Assembly: GCF_000741765.1 (NCBI RefSeq)
Contig: NZ_JGZU01000018.1
Coordinates: 1-64,000, forward strand
Reading direction: 5' to 3'
DNA length: 64,000 bases
DNA from: Bifidobacterium tsurumiense
Lineage (GTDB): Bacteria > Actinomycetota > Actinomycetes > Actinomycetales > Bifidobacteriaceae
The position numbers were made by a program, and so were the translations under genes. Positions 1-9,800 of the stretch are shown here, in pieces (position 1 is the first letter of the stretch; the number at the start of each line of letters is the position of its first letter). The notes below the pieces were generated by a model. The model did not search any database. It saw only the letters and a program-made list of their open reading frames with translations, and was not told the DNA's origin.

Positions 1-307
1 CGTTCTTGCGCATCGGACCCGCCGCACAATTCACACAACGCGGCACGGGACGATTTCCTCTTGACCATGCACAGCAATCAAACAGCACACATACACCGAA
101 AAAGCAAACGAACCCGGACATTAACACCAAAACCGTTAAAACAACCCCGACACACCAACAAGCACAAACCCCGACGCCAACCATCAGACACACATTTTGT
201 CCATTAACCCCCGTTCTCAGCCTCCGAAAGAGGTTCAAGGAGTAATAACTGGAATACTAATGATTGAGCCCGCATATCGTTGCACGGTATGCGGGCTTTA
301 GTATTGA
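1..307. other. Intergenic region at window edge
   Basis: No gene can be supported here. An open frame of 79 codons exists on the plus strand, but it is Thr/Pro/Gln rich, has no recognisable domain and has no ribosome binding site in front of it. The stretch is A/C rich. The only structure is the hairpin at 267-297. Confidence 0.5.
267..297 (-). terminator. Hairpin downstream of the arsC-type gene
   Basis: AGCCCGCATA at 267-276 pairs with TATGCGGGCT at 288-297, a 10-bp perfect stem with an 11-nt loop. It lies just past the stop of the minus-strand gene at 308. Neither flank has a strong T-run, so the termination role rests on position and stem strength. Confidence 0.55.
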
Positions 308-724
308 TTAACGAATCGCGGCAATACGCCGTAGCAGATCATGCACGCGCTCGGTGATCTGATCCCTGATGGCGCTGACCTCTTCGAGACTTTTGCCATG
401 CGGGTCAGGAATGTCCCAATCTTCGTAGTGAACTCCCGGAACATATGGGCAAGATTCCCCACATCCCATGGTGATTACCCAATCAGATACCTCTACGTTT
501 TCACGTTTGAGCTGTTTTGGCTGTGAATAAGGTTTGAGCCCGATGCCCGCCAGTGCCTCAACAACTACAGGATGGGCCTCATCTGCTGGTTCGGAGCCTG
601 CCGAGAGAATTTCTACACCTTCTGGTGCAAGTGATTTGGCAATGGCTTCGGCCATTTGAGAACGACCTGCATTTTGACGACATGCAAACATTATGGTCAG
701 TGATGATGTTTCCAAATCGTTCAC
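308..724 (-). CDS. arsC: Arsenate reductase / low-molecular-weight phosphatase family protein
   Basis: A 138-residue cytoplasmic enzyme of the thioredoxin-coupled arsenate reductase (LMW protein tyrosine phosphatase fold) family. The N-terminus carries the P-loop CRQNAGR (C-x5-R), whose Cys is the nucleophile. The family signature MGCGESCPYVPG followed by DWDIPDPHG supplies the resolving Cys pair and the catalytic Asp. The GTG start at 724 has GGAAGG six bases upstream. No arsR, arsenite pump or other ars gene is adjacent, so arsenate reduction is inferred from family only, and a phosphatase role is possible. Length is normal for the family. Confidence 0.85.
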   Translation of the reverse strand: MNDLETSSLTIMFACRQNAGRSQMAEAIAKSLAPEGVEILSAGSEPADEAHPVVVEALAGIGLKPYSQPKQLKRENVEVSDWVITMGCGESCPYVPGVHYEDWDIPDPHGKSLEEVSAIRDQITERVHDLLRRIAAIR

Positions 725-818
725 CGAGAACCTTCCATGATGTTATGGGATTGCTTCATCTAATGGTAAATGGTGCATGGAGATCAGTCCAAAAGCAGGA
801 AGGGACTACAGAACTACT

Positions 819-1901
819 TCATTGATTCTCCAACAACAATCTTGCATAAGATCCGACTTGGGGGTGGATTTCTTCGAGAGAACCATCAGGTAGATGATGC
901 AATGGTGCAAATACCACCTCGCGATGGCAGCCATCACCACCAACCCAACGTCCGTTCGGATGGAATGCGAAGCGGTGATAGGCAATAATCCATTCATCGG
1001 TACCCGGAATGTTCACGATATTGTGGTGTCCAGTGCCGTACAAATGCAGCGTGGGATCCTGTTGCACGAGAATGCAAGGCTTGCTCCACGGACCGTCTAG
1101 AGATGTTGCAGACGAGTATTTCACACAATATTCGGGATCCCGCGTGTCATTTTCAGACCAGCTCGCATAGTAAATGCCTTTTCTTTTGTGGATCCATATT
1201 GCTTCTCTGAAATTTCCTGGAATCCAACTGAATGCTTGGCTTGCGTCAAAGGTGGTGCAATCGTCCGAGAATGGCGCAATCCAAGCTCTGCCGTTGCCCC
1301 ATAGAAAATATGAGGTACCATCATCGTCCATGAAAACACCGGGGTCGATGGTGTGGCAGTTGAAAGTGCCTTGCCTCACTAGTGGTTCAGGAAATGGAGA
1401 GAAAGGTCCATATGGGCTATTCGCGACAGCAGCACCGATTTGGGAATCAGCAACGAAAAAGAAGACGTACCGTCCATCGGCGTTGCGGACAATCGAAGGA
1501 GCCCAAGCTCCGCCTTCCCCTTTCCACCAAGGAACGTCGTGTAAATCCAATGCGGGGTATCGTTGCCAAGAGGCTAAATCGTCAGAAACATACACGCTGA
1601 ATGTGGTAGAACTCCATTCGTCGAGACCATCATCCGTGCAGTAGAGAAAGTATCGGTTATCGAAGATAGCCAGGTTCGGATCTGAGCAATATCGCCTCAA
1701 AGGATTGGTATGTAGAACGGTATTGTTTTCCCGTCGAGGGATATTAGACTGCTGCCCAACGTGGTTCGCGCTCGTATGTTTATCCGTTTGACTGGTGATT
1801 TCCACTTTGTGGGATAGCTTACCTGCCCCTGCTCGGTTTGTTGTTCTAGGGAACTCGATATCTCCACCAGAGTCAGGTTTCATTAATCCCTGTATATTCA
1901 T
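819..1901 (-). CDS. Glycoside hydrolase family 43 (beta-xylosidase / alpha-L-arabinofuranosidase type)
   Basis: A 360-residue five-bladed propeller glycosidase without a signal peptide, so probably cytoplasmic. The three GH43 acidic residues can be placed: Asp74 in CSDPNLAIF (general base), Asp186 in TIDPGVFMDDDG (pKa modulator) and Glu233 in FREAIWIHKRKG (general acid). The first 60 or so residues are polar and do not look like GH43, but AAGGAT seven to eight bases before the ATG at 1901 supports this start. It is last in a transcript with two sugar ABC permeases and a binding protein, 18 bp after the permease stop. It most likely trims an imported arabinose- or xylose-containing oligosaccharide. 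The exact linkage cannot be read from sequence. Confidence 0.88.
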   Translation of the reverse strand: MNIQGLMKPDSGGDIEFPRTTNRAGAGKLSHKVEITSQTDKHTSANHVGQQSNIPRRENNTVLHTNPLRRYCSDPNLAIFDNRYFLYCTDDGLDEWSSTTFSVYVSDDLASWQRYPALDLHDVPWWKGEGGAWAPSIVRNADGRYVFFFVADSQIGAAVANSPYGPFSPFPEPLVRQGTFNCHTIDPGVFMDDDGTSYFLWGNGRAWIAPFSDDCTTFDASQAFSWIPGNFREAIWIHKRKGIYYASWSENDTRDPEYCVKYSSATSLDGPWSKPCILVQQDPTLHLYGTGHHNIVNIPGTDEWIIAYHRFAFHPNGRWVGGDGCHREVVFAPLHHLPDGSLEEIHPQVGSYARLLLENQ

Positions 1902-1919
1902 AATTCAATCCTTCACGTG

Positions 1920-2774
1920 TTAGCCCTTAACGGAGCCGGCAATCAGACCGGAAACAATCCATTTCTGGCAGAAAATGAAGAATATAAACACTGGGAGCAG
2001 TGCGAGCACAGTAATGGTCATAAAGCTCGGCCAGTCCGTCGAGAACTGTCCTACTGCGTTATAAACCTGCAGCACTATGGTCCGAAGTTCTGAAGAACTG
2101 ATAAAGATATTTGCATTCATAAAGTCATTCCATGTGCCCATGGTTTGGAAGACAATGACTGTGGTGAGAATAGGCTTTATGAGTGGCATGACGATATTCC
2201 AGAAAATCCTCAATGGTCCGGCTCCATCGATGCGTGCTGCTTCAATAAGCTCAAAGGGCAATGAACGCATATATCCGACAATCAGGAAGTAGCAAAATAC
2301 TGCACCACCCAAGTAGATGAGGATCAGACCGGCAAATGTGTTGACCAAATGTAAATTGGCTTCCATACGGTAGAGCGGAATCAGTGTGGATTGTGCTGGC
2401 ACGACGAATGCGATCATCAGTATTGCACCAATTGCTGCGGTGAATCTGGATTTGCGGAGGATCATGCCGTATGCGGCAAGGGCTCCGACGATTACTTGGA
2501 TGGCAACGCCAAAGAATGTCACGATGGCCGTATTCCATAGTGAGCGGAGAATAGGGACAGTCTTGAACGCCTTGATGTAATTATCAAGTGTCCATTCTTT
2601 AGGTAGGCCGAGTGGGTTGGTGTTCATATCGGCAATGGTTTTAAACGTATTTATGACTATGTACCAAAGAGGAATCGAACACAGTAATGTAAGCGCAATC
2701 ATGATGATGCTGGTCGCTGCGGATCCCAATCGTTTGCGTGATTTTGGCGTAAGGCCGTGTGCGTGCTGAGACAT
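1920..2774 (-). CDS. Carbohydrate ABC transporter permease (MalG type)
   Basis: A 284-residue inner-membrane subunit with about six hydrophobic helices. The cytoplasmic EAA loop reads EAARIDGAGPLRIFWNIVMP, which docks the ATPase. The C-terminus GLIAGSVKG is typical of MalG-type permeases. Its ATG overlaps the stop of the upstream permease (TAATG, shared A at 2774), implying translational coupling. It pairs with the neighbouring MalF-type permease and the lipoprotein encoded at 3858-5105. The locus has no ATPase gene, so a shared one is needed. Confidence 0.92.
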   Translation of the reverse strand: MSQHAHGLTPKSRKRLGSAATSIIMIALTLLCSIPLWYIVINTFKTIADMNTNPLGLPKEWTLDNYIKAFKTVPILRSLWNTAIVTFFGVAIQVIVGALAAYGMILRKSRFTAAIGAILMIAFVVPAQSTLIPLYRMEANLHLVNTFAGLILIYLGGAVFCYFLIVGYMRSLPFELIEAARIDGAGPLRIFWNIVMPLIKPILTTVIVFQTMGTWNDFMNANIFISSSELRTIVLQVYNAVGQFSTDWPSFMTITVLALLPVFIFFIFCQKWIVSGLIAGSVKG

Positions 2775-3724
2775 TATTGGAATCTCCTCGAGATCAAATT
2801 GGAAAAACTTATTTGCAGGAAAACAACAATTCCTGTTGCGATAAAGAACAAGACCGCCAATGCCGAACCGATGCCATACTGAGATTGGCCAATGCCTTGT
2901 TGAATGATGGATTGAGTGACCGTATAAGTGGAATATCCTGGTCCGCCTTTGGTCATCGTGTATGGGAGATCATATACTTTCAATCCGCCTGACATCAGTA
3001 AGAATGTTGAAGTTACTATTCCCGGAGTCAGTTGAGGCAAAGTTATATGGACAAACTGTTGCAACTTATTTGCGCCATCAACTGTCGCTTGTTCGTATAA
3101 GTCAGAGGGGATCGCCTGCAGGAAAGCCAGATATAGCGTTGCATGCCAGCCAATTTGTGCCCAAATAGCGATGAAAATGACACAGAATTTGGCGAGTGCG
3201 TTATTGCTAAGCCAAGGGATTGGGTCGATGCCTATGAGTGAAAGCACTGAATTCGCGACACCCGTTTTCATGGGGGAGAATATGTATTTCCATACCATGC
3301 CCATGATTGCCAGAGAAGGCACGGAAAAGAAGAAAAATATCGATCGTACAAAGTTGCGGCCGACAAATTTTCTGTTGAGCACCGCAGCTAGGGGAATGGC
3401 AAGGACCGTGACACCGGTCATTACTACGACGGCATACAGAATCGTGAAGCCAAGACCTTGAAGGGTCGAAGAGTCCGTGAATACCTTCCTATAGTTTTCT
3501 AGGCCAACCCAATGCATATCCATGCTATAGCCGTTGAAATCAGTGAATGAATAATAGAGCGTCCGGAGCAGTGGTATAAGAAAAAGTGCCACAAAGAGTG
3601 CAAGGATTGGGAGTAGAAACCACAATGATGTGATGTCATCGTGGATTGCACGTGATCTGCGGCGCTTTCGGTATGTGGATTCATCTAATTGCGGCAATTG
3701 TTGTACCGCGGTCGCAGTGTTCAT
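2774..3724 (-). CDS. Carbohydrate ABC transporter permease (MalF type)
   Basis: A 316-residue membrane subunit with six predicted helices and the EAA loop YEQATVDGANKLQQFVHITLP. I place the start at 3724 because AAGGGAGGG sits seven bases upstream of that ATG. The longer open frame reaching 3829 runs through the intercistronic hairpin and has no comparable signal. It is the first permease after the binding-protein gene and is coupled to the MalG-type partner. Together they should form the channel for the oligosaccharide bound by the neighbouring lipoprotein. Confidence 0.9.
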   Translation of the reverse strand: MNTATAVQQLPQLDESTYRKRRRSRAIHDDITSLWFLLPILALFVALFLIPLLRTLYYSFTDFNGYSMDMHWVGLENYRKVFTDSSTLQGLGFTILYAVVVMTGVTVLAIPLAAVLNRKFVGRNFVRSIFFFFSVPSLAIMGMVWKYIFSPMKTGVANSVLSLIGIDPIPWLSNNALAKFCVIFIAIWAQIGWHATLYLAFLQAIPSDLYEQATVDGANKLQQFVHITLPQLTPGIVTSTFLLMSGGLKVYDLPYTMTKGGPGYSTYTVTQSIIQQGIGQSQYGIGSALAVLFFIATGIVVFLQISFSNLISRRFQ

Positions 3725-3787
3725 GGCTAAGCCCTCCCTTTTCGGGCATAATAATGAGGCGGATGTGTTTTGAAAGACCGGTGCGTA

Positions 3788-3840
3788 GCCCGCATCCCTG
3801 CTATTGCCCGTTGGGGTGAGGGGAGGCAAGGATGCGGGGC
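3788..3840 (-). other. Intercistronic hairpin between binding-protein and permease genes
   Basis: GCCCGCATCC at 3788-3797 pairs with GGATGCGGGGC at 3830-3840 (one bulged G). It lies in the 133-bp gap between the binding-protein stop and the first permease start. Hairpins here usually let the binding protein be made in excess, by partial termination or by protecting the upstream mRNA. That role is inferred from position. Confidence 0.5.
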
Positions 3841-3857
3841 TGATAAGTTGTTAGATG

Positions 3858-5105
3858 CTACTGTGCAGATGCCATTTTTGCGTCAACGTTATTCGCCCAT
3901 TGATCGACCGCGATGCTTCCTTGGACCAGCTGCTGTATCTCGGCGGTATTAGTTGAAATCAATACATCCGGATTTGAATAGAAGTTGGTCATAAGGAAAT
4001 ATTTACCTGTTTTGACGTTATTTTCGTAGACATCTTTGTACTGCTCGGATACGTCAGAGGTGAATCCTTCGACGGTTACGGCATCGCCATTGTTGCTTCT
4101 TTGGTTCAGAGCCCAATCGGAAACCATAAAGTCAAGGAATTTTTCAGCTGCCGTGAGCTTATCGCCAGTGAGTTTGGAATATATTGCAAGGCCGGGGGAT
4201 GGCGGCCCTTGTGCATATTGCTCATGGTCGGAATCAAGTGCGGGAATTGGCGCGAATCCCCAATCGAAGCCAGCTTGTTCAAAGGATGAGAAGTCCCAAG
4301 CGCCTGTGGTGTACATAGCCACTTGTCCGCTAGCGAACTGACTCTTTGCATCATCGCCGCTTACTCCCACATTGTCGCGAGATGCGTAGCCTTGCTCGTA
4401 CACCTTCATCCAGGCAGCTATGCCTTCTTTTTCGTGCTCTCCAGGAGTTTGTGGATTCTCAGATGCAAGTGTGGTGACGCCGATACCCTGTTTTGCGAGT
4501 ATTGCGCCCGTGAACGAATCAGGGATGCGGTCTGCGCCATCGCCAATTGCTTCAATATAGGGGCTGATTCCTGCATCTTGAAGCTTCTTGCAAAGATCCA
4601 AGAATTCGTCCCAAGTTGATGGAACAGTGTCGTAGCCCACTTGTTGCAGGAGTTCCTTGTTGTACGCTATGCCTGCCGCCCAAGATGAAGTGGATTGGCC
4701 GTAGAGTTTTCCGTCTCTTGAAACGAAATCCATATTTGCTTGCGACAGCTTTTCCGTATATGACTTTCCAGTCATATCCAGTACGTAGCCATTGTCGATC
4801 AGATCGTCCTTATTTTCAGAAGTGATGATGAACACATCTGGAGCTTGATTTCCCACCAATCTTGTCTGCAGTGTTTGAATATATTCGGCAGTGGGAGGGG
4901 CGTAGCTGAAATCTATGCTTATATCTGGGTTTCCCTTTTCAAATTCTTCGATGAATGGTTGCATTATTTGTTCGTTATCCCAGCTTAGAAAACTGATTTT
5001 TGTTTTGCCTGAGTCAGAGGAGCTTCCGCATGCAGCAAGTGGAAGCAGTATTGATGCAGCAGCAGCGGCTGCGATGATTTGTTTGATGCGTTTTGTGAGG
5101 TTCAT
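3858..5105 (-). CDS. Sugar ABC transporter substrate-binding lipoprotein
   Basis: A 415-residue extracellular solute-binding protein of family 1. The N-terminus is a lipoprotein signal peptide with the lipobox LAAC, lipidated at Cys26, followed by a Ser-rich linker. The start at 5105 has AAGGAGAG with a good spacing. It is first in the minus-strand transcript and faces the LacI gene across the dual operator at 5187-5256. It should capture the oligosaccharide later trimmed by the GH43. An arabinoxylan- or arabinan-derived ligand is an inference from that neighbour, not from the binding residues. Confidence 0.93.
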   Translation of the reverse strand: MNLTKRIKQIIAAAAAASILLPLAACGSSSDSGKTKISFLSWDNEQIMQPFIEEFEKGNPDISIDFSYAPPTAEYIQTLQTRLVGNQAPDVFIITSENKDDLIDNGYVLDMTGKSYTEKLSQANMDFVSRDGKLYGQSTSSWAAGIAYNKELLQQVGYDTVPSTWDEFLDLCKKLQDAGISPYIEAIGDGADRIPDSFTGAILAKQGIGVTTLASENPQTPGEHEKEGIAAWMKVYEQGYASRDNVGVSGDDAKSQFASGQVAMYTTGAWDFSSFEQAGFDWGFAPIPALDSDHEQYAQGPPSPGLAIYSKLTGDKLTAAEKFLDFMVSDWALNQRSNNGDAVTVEGFTSDVSEQYKDVYENNVKTGKYFLMTNFYSNPDVLISTNTAEIQQLVQGSIAVDQWANNVDAKMASAQ

Positions 5106-5186
5106 GTCGCTCTCCTTGGGGTTATGTCGTCTGTGACTGTTGTGTGACCATTACCTCGTTCGATATGGCTGCGATGCCAATCTATT

Positions 5187-5256
5187 TTGAATCGATTTAT
5201 TGACACGATTCAAAAGGTGTATGTTTGTTATACACCCAAAAGTTGAATCGTGTCAA
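5187..5256. promoter_or_regulatory. Divergent promoter with two inverted LacI-type operators
   Basis: TTGACACGATTCAA at 5200-5213 and its exact reverse complement TTGAATCGTGTCAA at 5243-5256 face each other. Each is itself a CG-centred near-palindrome of LacI type. A third half site (TTGAATCG) lies at 5187-5194. On the minus strand TTGACA (5256-5251) and TATAAC (5232-5227) form a promoter with an 18-bp spacer for the binding-protein operon. On the plus strand TTGAAT (5243-5248) and TACACT (5266-5271) could serve the regulator gene. An inner pair, GGTGTAT/ATACACC at 5216-5236, lies between the operators. Confidence 0.75.
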
Positions 5257-5361
5257 ATCCTTTTGTACACTGAATGCGACACATCGAGGACTTGGTGGAA
5301 GGCGATGATGCGGAATCCAAATCGCGATGGGTGCGTTGCTGCTATGTAGTAAGGGGTCGAA

Positions 5362-6405
5362 ATGGTCACGATGAGTGATGTGGCGAAAGCAGCGGGAGTG
5401 TCGAGAGCCACGGCATCGTATGCGTTGCGCGGAGATCCTCGTATAGTGCCGCAGACTGCTGCCAAGGTTCGGGAAGCTGCGAGGGCGCTGCACTATACGG
5501 CGAATCTGTCTGCCAGATCACTGAGATCAGGTCGTAATGGAGTGATTGGTCTGGCTATTTTTGAGTTGGACCGTGCATATCCTTCTGAGATGGGCGCCGC
5601 CATATCTCGCGAGGCAAACCGCCACGGTTTGCAGACAATAGTCCAAGAGACCTCGAACTCCAAAGAGGGTGAAATAGCCATTTTGCAAAAAGTAACTAGT
5701 CAGCTTTGTGATGGGATGATTTTTAGCCCCGGCAATGTGAACGATGAGGAGCTCCGTCAGCTCTCGGGAGGAAAGCCGATGGTGTTGCTTGATGATATTT
5801 CACCGGATCCGGTGTTTGATACGGTTAATACTCCGTGTGAAGCAGGTTCACAAGCTGCGATAGATCATCTCATTGAGATTGGGTGCAAAAATATATTGGC
5901 TGTGGGCGCACACTACGAAAGCCTGACCGAGGATTTGCAGAGCACATCTGTTTCGGCACGGCGCTTATATGGATGCTTGAAATCCTTTGATGAGCATGAC
6001 ATTGAAGTCGAGCCGGAGAATTTTCTTCATGTGCTCTGGAATCCCGAAGAAGCCCGAGATCTTGCCCACCGAGTTGCGAAATCTGGGCGACGGTATGACG
6101 GCGTATTTTGCATGACTGATACTATTGCCATGGGTTTCATACGAGGTCTCGCAGATTGTGGAATTAGTGTTCCGAAAGATATGGCGGTTGTCGGGTTTGA
6201 TGGCATTAATGAAACCGAATATTTCATACCGTCGATCACCACAGTAAGCACAGATTTGTCCGATTTGGCAAGCAAAGCGGTAAATCTGTTGCTGCGACGG
6301 ATTGAAGAAGATGGTGAAATCTCTGAACCTCAGAGATTGACAGCAGATTTTAAGCTTGTGAAACGGTCTTCGACGGAGAGAAGCGATTTGCGCATTACAT
6401 TGTAG
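5362..6405 (+). CDS. LacI family transcriptional regulator of the GH43 locus
   Basis: A 347-residue repressor. Residues 4-50 form the helix-turn-helix and hinge helix (MSDVAKAAGVSRATASYALR), followed by a periplasmic-binding-protein-like sensor domain. The ATG at 5362 follows AAGGGG. It is transcribed away from the binding-protein/permease/GH43 transcript, and the shared intergenic region holds two matching operators, so it very likely represses that locus and itself until the imported sugar or its product binds. The inducer cannot be told from sequence. Confidence 0.93.
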   Translation: MVTMSDVAKAAGVSRATASYALRGDPRIVPQTAAKVREAARALHYTANLSARSLRSGRNGVIGLAIFELDRAYPSEMGAAISREANRHGLQTIVQETSNSKEGEIAILQKVTSQLCDGMIFSPGNVNDEELRQLSGGKPMVLLDDISPDPVFDTVNTPCEAGSQAAIDHLIEIGCKNILAVGAHYESLTEDLQSTSVSARRLYGCLKSFDEHDIEVEPENFLHVLWNPEEARDLAHRVAKSGRRYDGVFCMTDTIAMGFIRGLADCGISVPKDMAVVGFDGINETEYFIPSITTVSTDLSDLASKAVNLLLRRIEEDGEISEPQRLTADFKLVKRSSTERSDLRITL

Positions 6406-6699
6406 GCAAAGGGCAAAAGCCCATTGTTGAGTTGCGGATGGGAATTCGATATGGCCGGAATTAGTCGAAAAGTGTTCATAATTTGGAATTAAGAACCTTG
6501 ATATTTGTGACTTTGCTCACAATCTGGAATGAAATTGATCAAATATCAAATATGAAGCATGCTGAGCTGGCAATTACATTGGAACCGCCTCATAAATCGG
6601 TGAGATTTCAAGATATACGGGATATCGATACTGATTTCGTCGAACCTGTTCAATTTTCATTTATGTAATCGGAAGCAGCGTTCAACAATGTCCGTGAGT
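6406..6699. other. Intergenic region between LacI gene and surface-protein promoter
   Basis: AT-rich relative to its surroundings, with no supported gene. TTGATATTTG at 6498-6507 is repeated inverted as CAAATATCAA at 6540-6549, a 10-bp arm pair with a 32-nt loop. It may end the LacI transcript or bind a regulator. A 61-codon open frame across it lacks a ribosome binding site and is not called. Confidence 0.45.
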
Positions 6700-6732
6700 T
6701 TGACACCCCCCCCCCCTACTCCGCTTTATAGT
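6700..6732 (+). promoter_or_regulatory. Candidate phase-variable promoter with C11 spacer tract
   Basis: A perfect -35 hexamer TTGACA (6700-6705) is followed directly by eleven C residues (6706-6716) and then by TTTATA (6725-6730) or TATAGT (6727-6732) as -10. The spacer is 19 or 21 bp as sequenced. Loss of two Cs would give the optimal 17 bp with TTTATA. Homopolymer slippage here would change promoter strength. The tract is not in the reading frame: an in-frame TGA at 6739 separates it from the gene. Confidence 0.65.
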
Positions 6733-6810
6733 TTCTGCTGACCGAAAAGGTGAGTTATGCCCGCAGTGGAAGGTGTGGGCTCTTACCAGGTAGTGAAAGG
6801 GGATGTAAAA

Positions 6811-9800
6811 GTGCAAATACCAACACGAAAGCTGGCTGCCGTTCTGGTAACCGGCGCCATGTTGTTGGGCGGCAGCGTCGGTGGCGTTGCCTTGGCTCAA
6901 GACACGGATGGCCAGGATGCTTCTGCAGCATCGACGGCCACTTCCGATCGTTCCACTGTGGACGAGACCAATGCGACTGTGATCGAAGCTGATGCAATTG
7001 CTGATGGCTGGATTAAGGGTGTTACGGATGCATCGAACGCAAGGAATACGCTCTCTGGTGCAGCATACGTGACTGATTATGGACGTCCTAGCTCGTTCTC
7101 CAGTGGTTTGAGTGCCGTTCCTGATGGCACAACCGTTTATATGCAATGGATTGATACCGACAATGCGGTGTCCCCTATCTACAAAACAGTCACCCACGAT
7201 GACGTCGATGCCAATGGTGATGGCAGACCGGGTGACTATGGCTTCGATTTGAGAGCTGGATGGACTGATGCAGCTGGTACGAAGCATCTGTATCACGCTG
7301 TGGCTGGTCAGTACTACCGCCTGTGGATCCAGGATTATCAGGACGAAAGTGGTAACACCGTAACTATGTTCCGCCAAGCGGGCGGCATGTTCCCGGGTAG
7401 CCTTGTAAATTCCGTAACCGGCAGCAATCTTGGACAGTTCCCGCTGCTTGGAACCAATATGCAGAAGACTGCAGTCTTCATGTATGTGATGCCGAAGACG
7501 GGTGTCATGACCAAGCCTGAGGCAGAGTGGATTGATGGGACCAACAACCAATCTACGCTGACGGGCAATCGCATAATAAAGGGTCGGGTATGGCTTGAAA
7601 CCGGCGACGGTGATTATGCAAACTCCGCAACCGGCGTTGGCAAGAACAGCGGTGATCCGGCAGCTGTCGGTTACAAGGTGGTGTTCTCATCACTGACCGC
7701 TGAAGGTGCGGCCGCTTACAAGTCTCAGGTTGAATCGCAGCCACAGGCAAAGCAATCTGCTGTAGCTGCAACACTGTTGACCGAGCATCCTGAATATATC
7801 GCTGCAACCGTGTACACCACGACCGACAGCGACGGAAACTATCAGCTCGCATTCCCTGAAGGTACATGGAGCAATGGCAACTACTTCTACGGTTTCGTAA
7901 TGAACCCTGAAGGCGATGTTGTGGAAAGTTATTCTTCTTACACAGCTCCGTTGTTCCGCGCTCCAAACAGCACAACGTTTGCAACCAACCCAGTTGCAGC
8001 ACCGCTGATTAGCGCATGGTACAACGTAGGTTTTGGTCTGATTCTCGGAACTGCAGTAAACCTGAACATCACCAACTACGATGTCACCGATAATCCTGCA
8101 ACCAATGGAGACACTGCGAAGCTCAAGCTCACCGGCGTTGCGCTATCTCCTCTGTACAACAAGATTGAATGGCGCGACAGCAAGGGCAAGGTGCTAGCGA
8201 CCTGCGATGCAGATGGCAAGGGCTTGACCTCTTTGACCGAAGCTGATTCATGCACGTACACCGTTCCAGATGATATTGCTGACGGCTCTGTCATCACCGC
8301 AGTTCTGGTTTCCGGCGGCAATGACGTATCCGCAGATTCCTTCATCGTGTTGAAGGATACTGATCACGATGGCGACCCAGATGCAACGGATCCTGACAAC
8401 AACAATGACGGCACTCCTGACGATCCGGACCACACCGCTGATTACCAGCATGTGACCCAGGGCGTCAAGATTGACGGCACTGTTGTTGAGTCCAACGGCG
8501 ATAGCACTGACGGTGGTTCGGAGCTCCCCGCGGATCTGCGCGGTCTTACCGTGACCCTCACTGCAAAGTCCGATATGACTTACACGAATAACCAAGGTGT
8601 GCAGGTAACCGTTCCTGCAGGCACAGTGTTTAATGCTGGCGATGCATCCAATTGGCTTGGCGCCAAGGACTATCCAGTTGTGCACAACTTCGGTCTGGCT
8701 ACCTTCCCGAAGGGTGATTACACCGTAAGCATTTTAAATTACGGCACGGATTACAGCATTGCTGATGACAGCCAGCTGAAGGATGGCGAAACCGTTTCCA
8801 TTACCGGAAACACCGCCAGCCTCTTCGTGAACTTCAAGAAGGCTGAAATCACCGACAACAACACCCCTGTCTACGGAGGACCTAACCGTGTTCCTCAGGG
8901 TGGAACTACCACCATTGCTGCGCCGACATTCCAGAATGCTGCAGGCGAGACCACAACTCCTGAGTTGGCTGACTCAGACGCATTCGTTCAGGATGGACAG
9001 GTCACTCTGCCTGATGGAACTCGGGGTGACTTCCCTGGAACCATCACGGTGAATGAAGATGGTTCTATCGTTGTTACCGCGAATGATGACGCAACTACCG
9101 GTGATTACAAGATCCCCATCAAGGTGACCTACAAGGACGGTTCTACCGACACTGTGTCTGTCCCAGTCACGGTAACTGACCAGGACGAGGACAAAGACGG
9201 CGACGGCGTGGATGACGACAAGGATAAGTGCGCCAACACTCCTGAAGGTGCAAAAGTTGACGAAAACGGTTGCTCCGTGGCTCCGTCCGTTGCTGGTGGC
9301 TCTGCCCCAGCAGTGAATGGTATCGTCGGCACTCCAATCACTCCTATCGAGGTTCCGATCAGCAATCTTGGTAAGGCCACCATCACTGACTGCAAGGTCA
9401 ACGATCTGCCAGCGGGTTTGACTGCTTCCTTCGCGGATGGTAAGTGCACCATCTCCGGTACTCCTACCGAAGAGGGAACCGGCAACTACACGGTGACCAT
9501 TAGCTACACGCCAGCCGATGGCGCAGCAGCAACCACCGATCCTGCAACCGGTACCTATACCATCAGCCCGGCCGAGTCCAAGGATGACGATGGTGACGGC
9601 GTTCCGAATGACAAGGATCAGTGCGCCAACACTCCTGAAGGTGCAACTGTTGATGGAAATGGATGCACAATCGCCCCGTCAGTAACTGATGACGATGCAC
9701 CAACTATCACGGGAACTGTCGGCAGTCCGATCACCCCTGTTGAGGTTCCGATCAGCAACCCAGGCAAGGCCGATATTACCGGTTGCACAGTAACCGGTCT

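Noticed and set aside
6..245. A 79-codon frame at the window start
   Set aside because: Thr/Pro/Gln-rich, no domain and no ribosome site. It could be the edge of something outside, but nothing supports it.
6706..6716. Poly-C tract as a translational (frame) switch
   Set aside because: An in-frame TGA at 6739, and a TAG shortly after in the next frame, separate the tract from the coding sequence, so only a promoter-spacing effect is sensible.
6682..7551. A 289-codon minus-strand frame crossing the C tract and the start of the giant surface protein
   Set aside because: It has Cys/His/Ile-rich shadow composition and no ribosome site, while the plus-strand frame has a signal peptide, repeats and sorting signal.
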